From: JAXLRU01 sp046330935
GTDB lineage: Bacteria > Actinomycetota > Actinomycetes > Actinomycetales > Kineosporiaceae
Length of the DNA: 64,000 nucleotides
Direction: 5' to 3'
NCBI GenBank assembly: GCA_046330935.1
Contig: JAXLRU010000011.1
Span: forward strand, 1-64,000
The notes beneath the pieces are model-generated. The model made no database searches. It worked only from the letters and a program-made list of their open reading frames with translations, and was not told where the DNA came from. A program made the translations under genes and the position numbers. This document shows positions 9,000 through 17,530 of the stretch, one piece after another; the first letter of the stretch is position 1, and the number at the start of each line of letters is the position of its first letter.

Positions 9000-9425
9000 G
9001 TGGTCAGTGAGCGGCAGGCCCGGGGCCTGAGGCGCCAGGTGGTGACCTTCGGCATCGGGGCGGTGTTCGCCACCGTCCTGTTCGTCGTCACCGCGGTCGG
9101 CGCGATCGCGGGACTCCTCACCGGCCCGGGCGGGACCCGGCCGGGCCGGGTGGTCGCCGTCGACGACTCGCTTCGCGTGGCGCGGCTGACGGTGGTGCTT
9201 GACGACGGCGCCACGGTGACGCCCACGGTCGACGGCTGGTCGACGCCTCACCTCGGCGATCGCGTCGACGTCGTGCCGGGTGCCGACGGCGGCTCCGTCG
9301 AGACCGAGACCTGGCCCTTCGTCCTCCTCACCGGGGGCGTCGCCGCGGTGCTCTGGCTGTTCTTCCTCGTCATGCGCGACTACCGGCGCCGCGAGCTCGG
9401 CCTGCCGCCGTCCCGGCGCGCGTAG
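9000..9425 (+). CDS. Two-helix membrane protein with soluble central domain (DUF3592-like)
   Basis: GTG 9000 (GGAGGAG about 8 nt upstream) gives 141 residues. One helix is near residues 15-40 (FGIGAVFATVLFVVTAVGAIAGLL) and one near 100-120 (FVLLTGGVAAVLWLFFLVM). Between them is a small beta-rich extracytoplasmic domain with RVVAVDDSLRVARLTVVLDD. The shape matches DUF3592-like proteins; function unknown. Confidence 0.6.
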   Translation: MVSERQARGLRRQVVTFGIGAVFATVLFVVTAVGAIAGLLTGPGGTRPGRVVAVDDSLRVARLTVVLDDGATVTPTVDGWSTPHLGDRVDVVPGADGGSVETETWPFVLLTGGVAAVLWLFFLVMRDYRRRELGLPPSRRA

Positions 9426-9434
9426 TCGTCCCCG

Positions 9435-10478
9435 TCACGCGCTGCGGGGCACACCCTGGCCGTGCACCCCGACCGCCGCGGTGAGCACGTCCTCGACGCG
9501 AACGGCGAGCATGGTCACGTCGGGTCCGGCGACGCCGTCGTGCTCGGGCGCGGAGGGGCGCTGGGTGCCGTCGCCGCGGTAGACGACGGCGTGCCGCTGC
9601 GGGTGCAGCAGGCTGCGCCACCGGTCCGGCGGCGTGGGGCCGAAGATCGTCACGGACGGGACGTCGAGGGCGTTCGCCAGGTGCGCGACGCCGGTGTCGG
9701 CGCTGACCAGCAGCGACGCCGCGGCGACGGTCGCGGCGAGCCCCGGCAGCGACTGCCCGGTGCGGACGGCGAGCGGGTCGTGCAGTCCCGCGCGCAGGGC
9801 CACCTCGTGCGCCACGAGATCTTCGCCCGGCCCGGCGGTGACCAGGACGCGGTGCGTCGTGGCCAAGGCGCGGGTGAGCGCAGCCCACCGCTCGAGGGGC
9901 CACTGCCGGGCGGGGGAGGCGGCCCCCGGGTGCACCACCACCCACCTGCCCCCCGGCCGCGCGACGGCGGGGCTCGGCCGCGGGGACGCCCCGAGCGCCT
10001 CGTGCAGCAGCAGGTCCTCGACCCCGCACGAGGCCCCGGTGGCGGCCCCGACCAGCCGGCACCAGCGCAGCACCTCGTGCTCGGCGGCGTCCCAGGCGGG
10101 TCCCTCGACCCCGGCGGGCGCGCAGCCGTACGCGCGCAGCCGGGAGGGCCGGGCAGCCTGGAGGAAGCGGTGCGACTGAGGGCCGCTGCCGTGCAGGTTC
10201 ACGGCGACGCAACCGGCGGGGAGCTCGGCAGACAGCGCGCCGGTCAGCCCGGCGACGACGTCGGCACCCGTGACGGGCAGGACGTCGTCGACCAGGCCGA
10301 GGTCGCGCAGCCAGGCGGCGGCGGGATGGGCGGCGGCGAGCACCAGCCGCCGCCCCCCGAACGCGCGCCGCAGCCCGCGCAGGGCGGGCACGCCGGTCAG
10401 CAGGTCGCCGAGCCCGAGCGCCCGCAGCACGACGACGGGCGGCTCGGCCGCGTCGACCCGGGACGGGCCGCCGATCAC
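9435..10478 (-). CDS. Glycosyltransferase family 9 (ADP-heptose:glycan heptosyltransferase-like)
   Basis: GTG 10478 overlaps the SDR stop as GTGA and gives 347 residues. It begins VVVLRALGLGDLLTGVPALR, the GT9 N-terminal signature. It has VVVHPGAASPARQWP (donor-side motif), SLPGLAATVAAASLLVSADTGVAHLA, and SVTIFGPTPPDRW, all standard for WaaC/WaaF-type heptosyltransferases. Last gene of the eight-gene minus-strand glycan operon. It probably transfers heptose from a nucleotide donor to a surface glycan; acceptor unknown. Confidence 0.88.
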   Translation of the reverse strand: MIGGPSRVDAAEPPVVVLRALGLGDLLTGVPALRGLRRAFGGRRLVLAAAHPAAAWLRDLGLVDDVLPVTGADVVAGLTGALSAELPAGCVAVNLHGSGPQSHRFLQAARPSRLRAYGCAPAGVEGPAWDAAEHEVLRWCRLVGAATGASCGVEDLLLHEALGASPRPSPAVARPGGRWVVVHPGAASPARQWPLERWAALTRALATTHRVLVTAGPGEDLVAHEVALRAGLHDPLAVRTGQSLPGLAATVAAASLLVSADTGVAHLANALDVPSVTIFGPTPPDRWRSLLHPQRHAVVYRGDGTQRPSAPEHDGVAGPDVTMLAVRVEDVLTAAVGVHGQGVPRSA

Positions 10479-11275
10479 GGCCAGGACGTCTCCCACGAGG
10501 AGGTGACGACGAGCTCGCGCAGCTCGACCCCGGCCGGCTGGGACAGCGCGAACACGATCGTGTCGGCCACCCGCGCAGGGTCGTTCAGCTTGGCGTCGGG
10601 GCCGGGCTTGTACTGGTCGGGCCGGTCGTCGAAGAAGTGCGTCTGCATCCCGCCGGGGATGAGCAGCGTGACGCCGATCTCCCCGGCCGTCTCGGCGGCA
10701 AGCGCCCGCGTGAACCCGACGACGCCGAACTTCGACGCGCAGTACGCCGTCGCGTCCGAGACCGCCTTGATGCCCAGGGTCGAGGCGACGGTGACGACGC
10801 GGCCCCCCGACTCGCGCAGGTAGGGCAGCGCGGCCTTGACCACCGCGGCGGTGCCGATCAGGTTGACGGCGATCACGCGGGTCCAGTCGGAGAACGCGAC
10901 GTCCTCCAGGCGGCCGCACTTGTCGGTGCCGGCGGCCGTGACGACGCCGACGGGCGGCCCGGCCAGCTCGACGGCCGCGCGCACGGCCTCCACGGCGGCG
11001 TCCGGGTCGGACAGGTCCACGGGCACGAACGCGACGTCACCCTCGGGGGGCTGCACGTCGAGAACGATCGGGACGCCGCCGGCGGCGGTCACGGCGGCCG
11101 CGACGGCCTGGCCGAGCCCCGAGGACCCGCCGGTGACGATGACGGGCCCGCCGATCCGGCCGAGGCCGGCGGGCTGGGCCTCGCCGACGAGCAGCGGGGC
11201 GGGGGAGTCGTCGACGGCCGGGGCGGCCGGCACGTCGGCGTAGGCGGTGGTGAGTCCGTTGACGTCGGTCGTCAT
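10475..11275 (-). CDS. Short-chain dehydrogenase/reductase in heptose operon
   Basis: 266 residues from ATG 11275, two nucleotides after the hldE stop. A roughly 45-residue N-terminal extension precedes a classical SDR: VIVTGGSSGLGQAVA (nucleotide binding), VVTAAGTD (NAG-like), Ser in VVTVASTLGI, and catalytic YCASK. It is not an extended SDR like HldD, the usual ADP-heptose 6-epimerase. It may oxidise or reduce a heptose intermediate, or modify the glycan; the neighbours make a sugar substrate likely. Confidence 0.85.
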   Translation of the reverse strand: MTTDVNGLTTAYADVPAAPAVDDSPAPLLVGEAQPAGLGRIGGPVIVTGGSSGLGQAVAAAVTAAGGVPIVLDVQPPEGDVAFVPVDLSDPDAAVEAVRAAVELAGPPVGVVTAAGTDKCGRLEDVAFSDWTRVIAVNLIGTAAVVKAALPYLRESGGRVVTVASTLGIKAVSDATAYCASKFGVVGFTRALAAETAGEIGVTLLIPGGMQTHFFDDRPDQYKPGPDAKLNDPARVADTIVFALSQPAGVELRELVVTSSWETSWP

Positions 11276-11277
11276 GG

Positions 11278-12885
11278 TCAGGCTCCTCGAGCTGAGACGG
11301 CGGGGACGGGAGTGGCGTCGGGGGAGTCGGCGAGGGCGGTGAGGTCGGTGACGGCGGGCTCGCGTGCCACCGACCCGGCGGCGAGGATGCGCGTGGTGGA
11401 GCGCCCGGGCAGGAACGGCAGGAGGACGGCGCGCCCGCCCCACTCCTGCACCAGCCGCGTCTCGGGCAGGTCGGCCTCGGCGTAGTCGCCGCCCTTCGCC
11501 CACACGTCGGGCCGGAGGCGAGCGAGCGCGGCGCAGGGGTCGTCCTCGGCGAACACCCCGACGGCGTCGACGGCGGCGAGCCCGGCGAGGACCCGGGCGC
11601 GGTCGGCAGCGGAGTTGACCGGCCGCGAGGCGCCCTTGAGCCGGCGCACGCTGTCGTCGCTGTTGATGATCACGACGAGGCAGTCGCCGAGCCGGCGCGC
11701 GGCCTCCAGCGAGGCGACGTGGCCCGCGTGCAGGACGTCGAAGCAGCCGCCGGTGGCCACCACCCGGCCGCCCGCGGCGCGCACCCGCTCGGCGACGGCG
11801 AGCGCCTCGGCCAACGGGTCGGCGTCCGACGGTGGAGCAGAAGTGGTGAATGGCGTCACTTCTGCTCCAACGTCGGCGGAGGCACCGGCGGAGGGAGCGG
11901 ATGCAGCAGCAGGAGCAGGCGCGAGCACCAGCGCCCCCACCCCACCGCCGGCGATCCACGACGCGACGTCGGCGACCGCCTCCCCGAGCGCCTCGACGAG
12001 CCCGGCCCCGCGGGCGAGCCCGAGCGCGACGGTCCCGGCGAAACGGTCCCCGGCCCCGCAGGTGTCGCCGGGGGCGGCGAACGGCGCGGGCGTGAACGAG
12101 GGCACGCCACCGGCGGCGGCGAACACCCCGCGCGACCCGTCGGTGACGGCGACGGCGGCCACGTCCCAGCGCGAGCGCAGGTCGACGGCGGCGACGTCGG
12201 GGTCGAGAGCGGCCGCCGCAGCGCCGAGCACCGCGGCGGCCTCGGCGCGGTTGGGCGTGACCAGAGCGACGCCGGGCACGGGGGAGGCGCCGCGGGGGTG
12301 CGGGTCCCACACCACGGGCAGCCCGCGCGCGGCGGCGCCGGCCAGGGCCGCGCGCACCGACGGCAGCGAGGTGACCCCGCCGCCGTAGTCGGCGACGAGC
12401 ACGGCGTCGGCGTCGGCGAGCACCCTCTCGGCGAGCCCGACCCGCTCGGAGGCGGGCAGCGCGTGCCCGCCGGGGTCGTCGACGCGCACGAGCGAGGCGG
12501 CGCCGTCCCCGGTCGTCCGCGCCCGCACCCGGGTGAGGCGGCGGGTGGCGTCGCTGGCGGCCACGGCCTCCACGCGCACCCCGGCCCGCCGGAGCAGGGC
12601 CGAGAGGCGGTGCCCGACGGTGTCCTCACGGGTGGCGGTGAGCAGCGTGACCGTGACGCCGTCGCGAGCCGCCATCAGCGCGGCGAGCCCCGCGCCGCCG
12701 GGCCGGTCGTGCCGCGAGGACACCTCCAGCACCGGCGCGGGCGCGTCGGGGCAGATCCGCGTGACGGCACCGAGGACGTCGGAGTCGAGCATCACGTCGC
12801 CGACGACCACGAGCCGCACGGTCTGCGCGGGGTCGGCGGCGGGCTCCTCGGGACGCGGGCGCCCCGTCGTCGTCCACCAGATCAC
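11278..12885 (-). CDS. hldE: Bifunctional heptose-7-phosphate kinase / heptose-1-phosphate adenylyltransferase
   Basis: GTG 12885 overlaps the gmhA stop (GTGA); 535 residues. The N-terminal half is a PfkB kinase: RLVVVGDVMLDSDV, HDRPGGAGLA, and catalytic APGDTCGAGDRFAG. A Ala/Pro/Ser-rich linker follows. The C-terminal half is a nucleotidyltransferase with VVATGGCFDVLHAGHVASLE (HxGH) and KGGDYAEADLPE. In HldE these domains phosphorylate D-glycero-D-manno-heptose 7-phosphate at O1 and, after GmhB, attach AMP to give ADP-heptose. The linker region contains a 13-bp palindrome at DNA level. Neighbours gmhA and gmhB complete the pathway. Confidence 0.88.
   Translation of the reverse strand: MIWWTTTGRPRPEEPAADPAQTVRLVVVGDVMLDSDVLGAVTRICPDAPAPVLEVSSRHDRPGGAGLAALMAARDGVTVTLLTATREDTVGHRLSALLRRAGVRVEAVAASDATRRLTRVRARTTGDGAASLVRVDDPGGHALPASERVGLAERVLADADAVLVADYGGGVTSLPSVRAALAGAAARGLPVVWDPHPRGASPVPGVALVTPNRAEAAAVLGAAAAALDPDVAAVDLRSRWDVAAVAVTDGSRGVFAAAGGVPSFTPAPFAAPGDTCGAGDRFAGTVALGLARGAGLVEALGEAVADVASWIAGGGVGALVLAPAPAAASAPSAGASADVGAEVTPFTTSAPPSDADPLAEALAVAERVRAAGGRVVATGGCFDVLHAGHVASLEAARRLGDCLVVIINSDDSVRRLKGASRPVNSAADRARVLAGLAAVDAVGVFAEDDPCAALARLRPDVWAKGGDYAEADLPETRLVQEWGGRAVLLPFLPGRSTTRILAAGSVAREPAVTDLTALADSPDATPVPAVSARGA
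11833..11869. repeat. 13-bp perfect palindrome inside hldE linker
   Basis: Arms tggagcagaagtg (11833-11845) and cacttctgctcca (11857-11869) flank an 11-nt loop with the core gaatggcgt. It is noticeably less GC-rich than its surroundings and lies in the region encoding the linker between the kinase and adenylyltransferase domains. The loop core matches the 60-bp repeats at 6690-6834, which suggests a dispersed palindromic element that has landed where an in-frame insertion is tolerated. Confidence 0.75.
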
Positions 12886-13526
12886 TCGTTCACCGCCCGG
12901 GCGTGGAGGGGCATCCGCGAGGGGGCGCGCAGGTCGATGACGGTGGCGGGGTCGGCGGCCACGAGGTGGCGTTCGACGGCGGCGCACACCGCGTGGACGG
13001 CGACCAGTTGCGCCTCCTGGACGGCGGTCGTGGAGGGCACGGAGATGGAGAGGACCCGGTCGCTCTCGGCGGCCAGCGGGTTGGGCACGGGCCCGGTCAT
13101 GGCCCACACCTGCATCCCGACCGACCGCCCGCGGCGGGCGGCGGCGACGAGGTTCGAGGAGCGTCCCGACGTCGACATGAGCACGAGGACGTCGCCGGGC
13201 CGCCCGTGCGCCTCGGCCTGCCGCGCGAACACCTCGTCGGGGTCGAAGTCGTTGAGGATCGCCGTCAGCGCGGAGGTGTCGCCGTGCAGCGGGATCGCCG
13301 ACAGGGGCCGCCGGGTGCGCTCGAAGCGCCCGGACAGCTCGGCGGTGAGGTGCTGGGCCTCGGCCGCGGAGCCGCCGTTGCCGGCGGCGAGCAGGCGCCC
13401 ACCGTCGCCGAGGACGCGCGCGAGCTCGATCCCCCACGCCTCGATCTCGTCGCCGCTGCGGCGCAGGTCGTCGAGGGCGGCGACGAGGTCGTCGAGGTGG
13501 CGGTCGAGAGGGTCGAACGGCTGCAT
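12882..13526 (-). CDS. gmhA: Phosphoheptose isomerase (SIS domain)
   Basis: 214 residues from ATG 13526, which overlaps the upstream stop by one base (TGATG). It has the SIS-domain signature of GmhA: GGRLLAAGNGGSAAEAQHLTAELSGRF near residues 45-70, ALTAILNDF, and VLMSTSGRSSNLVAAA. GmhA converts sedoheptulose 7-phosphate to D-glycero-D-manno-heptose 7-phosphate, the first step of heptose donor synthesis. The downstream gene is hldE. Confidence 0.9.
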   Translation of the reverse strand: MQPFDPLDRHLDDLVAALDDLRRSGDEIEAWGIELARVLGDGGRLLAAGNGGSAAEAQHLTAELSGRFERTRRPLSAIPLHGDTSALTAILNDFDPDEVFARQAEAHGRPGDVLVLMSTSGRSSNLVAAARRGRSVGMQVWAMTGPVPNPLAAESDRVLSISVPSTTAVQEAQLVAVHAVCAAVERHLVAADPATVIDLRAPSRMPLHARAVNE

Positions 13527-14806
13527 CACGCCACCCCCGCCGCGGCGGCGGGACCGGCGGCGGTGCCGGACACCGAGCGCAGGCCGCGCCGGGCCAGCAC
13601 CTCGCCGTAGACGGCCTCGGTGTCGGCGGCCACGCGCGACCAGTCGTAGCGGGTGGCCCAGGCGCGGGCGGCGCGCGACATCCGCAGGCGCCGGGCGGGG
13701 TCGGCCAGCAGCAGCCGCAGCGCGTCGGCGAGGGCCGCCGGGTCGCGCGGGGGCACGTGCAGGCCGGTGACGCCGTCGCCGACCGTGTCGAGCATGCCGC
13801 CGACGCGGGAGGCGACGACGGGGACGCCGCAGGCCATGGCCTCCAGCGGGACGATCCCGAACGGTTCGTACCAGGGCACGCACGCCACGACGTCGGCGCT
13901 GCGCAGCAGGGCTGCGGACGCCGCCCGGTCGAGGCGGCCGATGAGGTGCACGCGGTCGGCGACGCCGAAGCGCTGCGCGAGCTCGACGAGCCGCACCGCC
14001 TCGGCGTCGGAGGCCAGCTCGGAGCGGTCGGGCCCGCCGGCGACGACGAGCTCGGCGTCGGGCACGTGGGCGAGGGCCGCGACGACGGTCGCAACGCCCT
14101 TGCGCGGCACGAGCCGGCCGAGGCTGACGATCCGGGCGACGCCCGGGCGGCGCGGCGGCACGAGGGACGCGTCGTCGTGGCCGGTGCCGGGCCCGGCGGG
14201 GGCGAACGCGGCGAGGTCGACCCCGCACGGGACGACGTGCACGCGCGCGGCGGGGGCGTCCATCGCGAGCAGCTCCCGCACCTCGTCGGTGCAGGTGGCG
14301 ACGAGCGCGTCGACCTTGCGGGCCAGGCCCCGCTCGGCGCGGATCCGCCCCGTGGGGGAGGAGTCGGCGCTGCCCTGGTGGCGCCGCTTCACGGTGCCGA
14401 GGGCGTGGAAGGTCTGCAGGACGGGGACGCCGACGCGGGCGCGGGCGCGCAGGGCGGCGGTCCCGGACATCCAGAAGTGGGCGTGCAGGACGTCGGGCAC
14501 GCGGCCCTCGCGCCAGCGCGCGGCCGCCCACTCGCCGAAGGCCGGCATGAACGGGGCGAGGTCGTCCTTCGGCAGCGCGGTGGCGGGCCCGGCGGGCACG
14601 TGCACGACGCGGACGCCGGTGGGCAGCGTGACCTCGGCGGGCAGGTCGGCGTCGTCGCGGCGGGTCAGCACCTCGACGTCGTGGCCGCGCGCCGCGAGCG
14701 CGTCGGCGAGGGCGGCGACGTGCACGTTCTGCCCGCCGGCGTCCTGCATGCCGAGGCCGCCCACCACCAGCGGGCTGGCGTGCTCGGAGATCATGGCGAT
14801 CCTCAT
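13526..14806 (-). CDS. GT4-type glycosyltransferase
   Basis: ATG 14806 overlaps the upstream stop (ATGA); 426 residues. GT-B fold: N-terminal MRIAMISEHASPL and QDAGGQNVHVAALA (the acceptor/donor loop seen in MshA and sucrose-phosphate-synthase-like enzymes), and C-terminal RIVSLGRLVPRKGV, CVPWYEPFGIVPLEAMACG with the E(x7)E motif of retaining GT4 enzymes. Its place between gmhA and another glycosyltransferase points to assembly of the heptose-containing glycan rather than mycothiol synthesis. Confidence 0.87.
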   Translation of the reverse strand: MRIAMISEHASPLVVGGLGMQDAGGQNVHVAALADALAARGHDVEVLTRRDDADLPAEVTLPTGVRVVHVPAGPATALPKDDLAPFMPAFGEWAAARWREGRVPDVLHAHFWMSGTAALRARARVGVPVLQTFHALGTVKRRHQGSADSSPTGRIRAERGLARKVDALVATCTDEVRELLAMDAPAARVHVVPCGVDLAAFAPAGPGTGHDDASLVPPRRPGVARIVSLGRLVPRKGVATVVAALAHVPDAELVVAGGPDRSELASDAEAVRLVELAQRFGVADRVHLIGRLDRAASAALLRSADVVACVPWYEPFGIVPLEAMACGVPVVASRVGGMLDTVGDGVTGLHVPPRDPAALADALRLLLADPARRLRMSRAARAWATRYDWSRVAADTEAVYGEVLARRGLRSVSGTAAGPAAAAGVA

Positions 14807-15798
14807 CCGGCCACCTCCTTCATCAATCGGTCCCAGTCGTCGACGAACCGGTCGATGCCGAACCGGCTCAGGGCGTGCTCGCGGGCGGCGCAGCCGGTGG
14901 CCCACGCGAGGTCGGGGTCGGCGGCCAGCTGCCGCGCGCGCCGGGCCAGGGCCTCGACGTCGGCGGTGGCCAGGCCCGCCGCGTCGGGCACGGCCTCGGG
15001 CGCCGCGGTGGCGGCGAGCACGAGCACGGGCATGCCGATCGTCATGGCCTCGATCAGGGCGAGGCCGAGCGACGTCCAGCGGTAGGGGTGCAGGTAGGCG
15101 CGGTGCCCGGCGAGGGCGGCGTGCATCCGCACCTGCGGGACGTCCTCGTGCGCGGCGAGCAGCCCGCTGGTGGCTCCGGTGTCGCGGCGGCCGGGCGGGA
15201 ACAGCGCCTCGACGCCGTGCAGCCCCAGCCCGTACAGCTCGACGCCGACCTCGGCGGAGATCCGGGCGGCGAGGTCGATCCCGGCGACGCGCGCGCGGCG
15301 CACGGGTTCGTTGACGACGACGCCGAGGGTGGCGGGGTCCTCCTGGTGGCCGCGGTAGAGGTGGCCGGGGTCGGGGACGCCGTGCTCGATCACCCGCACG
15401 GGGGCGCGGCCGTTGTCCCACATCGCCGCGTTGAACGGCGTCACGTGGACGACGGGGATGTCGTCGCGGTCGGCGAGGTGGTGCCGCCAGTCGTTGACGT
15501 CCCCGCGGGGGGTGTTGTGCTCGACGTAGACGGCGGGCAGGTCGCGCCCGGGGCGGCGGCCGGTCCAGCGCTCGCACAGCTCGATCTCGTGGGGCCGCTG
15601 CAGGACGACGAGGTCGAGCTCGGCGTCGCGCAGCTGCTCGGGGGTGACCTCGGTGACCGTGTCGGGCCACGGGTAGGTGCGGGCGCGGCCGAGGCCGTCG
15701 GGGCCGCGGTCGGGGGTCACGGGGACGAGGTGGTCGTGGCGGCCCTGGACGAACGACGTCATCCACGAGCCGTGCACGTGCCAGGCGAGAACCCTCAC
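14803..15798 (-). CDS. GT-B glycosyltransferase in heptose operon
   Basis: GTG 15798 overlaps the upstream stop (GTGA); 331 residues. Features: AWHVHGSWMTSFVQGRHDHL at the N-terminus, PAVYVEHNTPRGDVNDWRH, VRVIEHGVPDP, and a C-terminal YRWTSLGLALIEAMTIGMPV with the GT4-type donor-binding E. Shorter than usual GT4 proteins (about 380 residues). Acceptor and donor are unknown. Confidence 0.8.
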   Translation of the reverse strand: MRVLAWHVHGSWMTSFVQGRHDHLVPVTPDRGPDGLGRARTYPWPDTVTEVTPEQLRDAELDLVVLQRPHEIELCERWTGRRPGRDLPAVYVEHNTPRGDVNDWRHHLADRDDIPVVHVTPFNAAMWDNGRAPVRVIEHGVPDPGHLYRGHQEDPATLGVVVNEPVRRARVAGIDLAARISAEVGVELYGLGLHGVEALFPPGRRDTGATSGLLAAHEDVPQVRMHAALAGHRAYLHPYRWTSLGLALIEAMTIGMPVLVLAATAAPEAVPDAAGLATADVEALARRARQLAADPDLAWATGCAAREHALSRFGIDRFVDDWDRLMKEVAG

Positions 15799-16955
15799 CG
15801 GGTCGCTCCTTCCAGCCGGTCGACGGCGACGGGGTCGGTGGAGCCTCGGTCGCCGGGCGCGCGGGTCGCCGCGAGGGACTCCACGGCGTCGACGACGGAC
15901 AGCGGGGTGATCCCCGCGAGGCAGGGGTGGCCGGCGACGGGGCAGTCGCGGGCGCGGGTGTCGCGGCAGGCGGCGCCGAGGTCGCCGAGCAGCACGTGCG
16001 GCACGCCCCACGGCCGCCACCAGCGGGCGGGGACGACGGGCGCGAACAGCGACACGACGGGGGTGCCGACGGCGGCCGCGAGGTGGGCGGGGCCGGTGTT
16101 GCCGACGACGACCGCGCGGGCGGAGGCGAGGACGGCCGCGAGCGTGGGCAGGTCGGTGGCGCCACCGAGGTCGACGACGGCGCCGGTGCGCCGCCACGGG
16201 GCGGCGCCGGGCAGGCCGAGCGCCCCTGCCAGCGCCGCGATCTGCGAGGTCAGGCCCGCCTCGGAGGGCCCGCCGGTGAGCACGACCGCGTGACCGGCGG
16301 CCGCCAGCGCGGCCACGTGGGTGGCGGAGTCGTCGGGGCGCGGGGCCCTGGCGGGCACGGAGGCGCCCGGGTGGACGACGACGTAGCCGTGCAGGGACGC
16401 GAGCTCGCGGGGCAGCGGCGGCAGCGGGCGGGTGACGGCGAGGGCGGGGGCGATCGTCTCGGCGGCGGCGCCGACGTCCAGCCCGTACGCGCGCAGGGCG
16501 GCGGCGACGGCGTCCCACTGCCGCTGCGCCTCGTGCCGCGGGTCGTCGAGGTCGACGCCGGGCAGGCGCAGGTCGAGCAGGGAGCCGGGGTAGTCGGTGC
16601 TGGGCCCGGCGACCCACGGCACGCCGGCCATCCGCAGGAGGACGGCGACGGGCAGCGGGCTCTGGTGGAACGAGGCGAGGACGATCGCGGCGTCGAACCG
16701 GCGGGCGGCCAGGTCGGCGACGAGCGCGGTGGTCGCGGCGGGGTCGAGCGGCCGGGGGCGGTAGCCGCTCCAGGGCGCGTCGGTGACGATCACGTCGTCG
16801 ACGCCGGGCAGCAGCCGTGCCGCGGCGGCGCCGGCGCGGGAGACCAGCAGCGTCACGTCGCCGTGCCGGGCGGCCAGCCGCACGGCGGGCCCGCAGAGCA
16901 GGACGTCGCCGTCGGAGTCGGTGCGGACGACGAGCAGGCGCGGCCGGGCGTTCAC
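15795..16955 (-). CDS. Glycosyltransferase family 9 (second heptosyltransferase-like)
   Basis: GTG 16955 overlaps the gmhB stop (GTGA); 386 residues. It starts RLLVVRTDSDGDVLLCGPAV, has YVVVHPGASVPARAP, VVLTGGPSEAGL and VVVGNTGPAHLAAAVGTPVV, the GT9 donor-binding elements. The C-terminus has four cysteines (ACRDTRARDCPVAGHPCLAG), an arrangement seen in some actinobacterial GT9 proteins. A second heptosyltransferase implies at least two heptose-type transfers. Confidence 0.87.
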   Translation of the reverse strand: MNARPRLLVVRTDSDGDVLLCGPAVRLAARHGDVTLLVSRAGAAAARLLPGVDDVIVTDAPWSGYRPRPLDPAATTALVADLAARRFDAAIVLASFHQSPLPVAVLLRMAGVPWVAGPSTDYPGSLLDLRLPGVDLDDPRHEAQRQWDAVAAALRAYGLDVGAAAETIAPALAVTRPLPPLPRELASLHGYVVVHPGASVPARAPRPDDSATHVAALAAAGHAVVLTGGPSEAGLTSQIAALAGALGLPGAAPWRRTGAVVDLGGATDLPTLAAVLASARAVVVGNTGPAHLAAAVGTPVVSLFAPVVPARWWRPWGVPHVLLGDLGAACRDTRARDCPVAGHPCLAGITPLSVVDAVESLAATRAPGDRGSTDPVAVDRLEGATR

Positions 16956-17530
16956 GGGGCCGCCCAGGTGAGGACGGTGTCGGCGGCCTCCCGCAGCGTC
17001 GCGGCCCTCACCTCGGCGCCGCTGATCTCCTCGGCGAGGGTGGCGGTGGTGGGGACGAGCACGCTGCGGGCTCCGGCGGCACCGGCGGCGCGGACGTCGG
17101 CCCCGATGTCGCCGATCACCACGGTCTGCTCGGGCGGGATGCCGGTGGCGGCGCAGGCGGCGAGCACCATGCCGGGCGCGGGCTTGCGGCAGGCGCAGCC
17201 GTCGCCCGCGTCGTGCGGGCAGGTCTGCCAGGTGTCGAAGGGGCCGAACAGCTCGACGACGCGGGCCCGCACGGCCAGCTCGTCCGCCGCCGTGATCAGG
17301 CCCTTGGCGATGCCGGACTGGTTGGTGACGACGCCCGTGCGCAGGCCCGCGGAGCGCAGCCGCGTGACGGCGTCGACGGCGTCCCCGAGGGGGCGCACCT
17401 TCGCCGGGTCCCCGTTGTAGGGGACGTCGTGGACGAGCGTGCCGTCGCGGTCGAAGAGGACCAGCCGGACGAGCGTCGGGCTCGGCTGCGCGGCGGTGGC
17501 CGCCGGGTCGTGTCGCGCCTGTTCCCGCAC
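16952..17530 (-). CDS. gmhB: D-glycero-beta-D-manno-heptose 1,7-bisphosphate 7-phosphatase (HAD)
   Basis: Start chosen at GTG 17530 (GGAGG 5 nt upstream), giving 192 residues, the family's usual length; ATG 17605 is in frame but would add 25 poorly conserved residues. HAD motifs: LVLFDRDGTLVHDVPY (nucleophile Asp), VVTNQSGIAKG, Lys in CRKPAPGM, and VIGDIGADV. The CPHDAGDGCACRK loop matches the zinc-binding loop of GmhB. It removes the 7-phosphate from heptose 1,7-bisphosphate before adenylylation by HldE. First gene of the minus-strand operon, so its 5' region probably carries the operon promoter. Confidence 0.88.
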   Translation of the reverse strand: MREQARHDPAATAAQPSPTLVRLVLFDRDGTLVHDVPYNGDPAKVRPLGDAVDAVTRLRSAGLRTGVVTNQSGIAKGLITAADELAVRARVVELFGPFDTWQTCPHDAGDGCACRKPAPGMVLAACAATGIPPEQTVVIGDIGADVRAAGAAGARSVLVPTTATLAEEISGAEVRAATLREAADTVLTWAAP

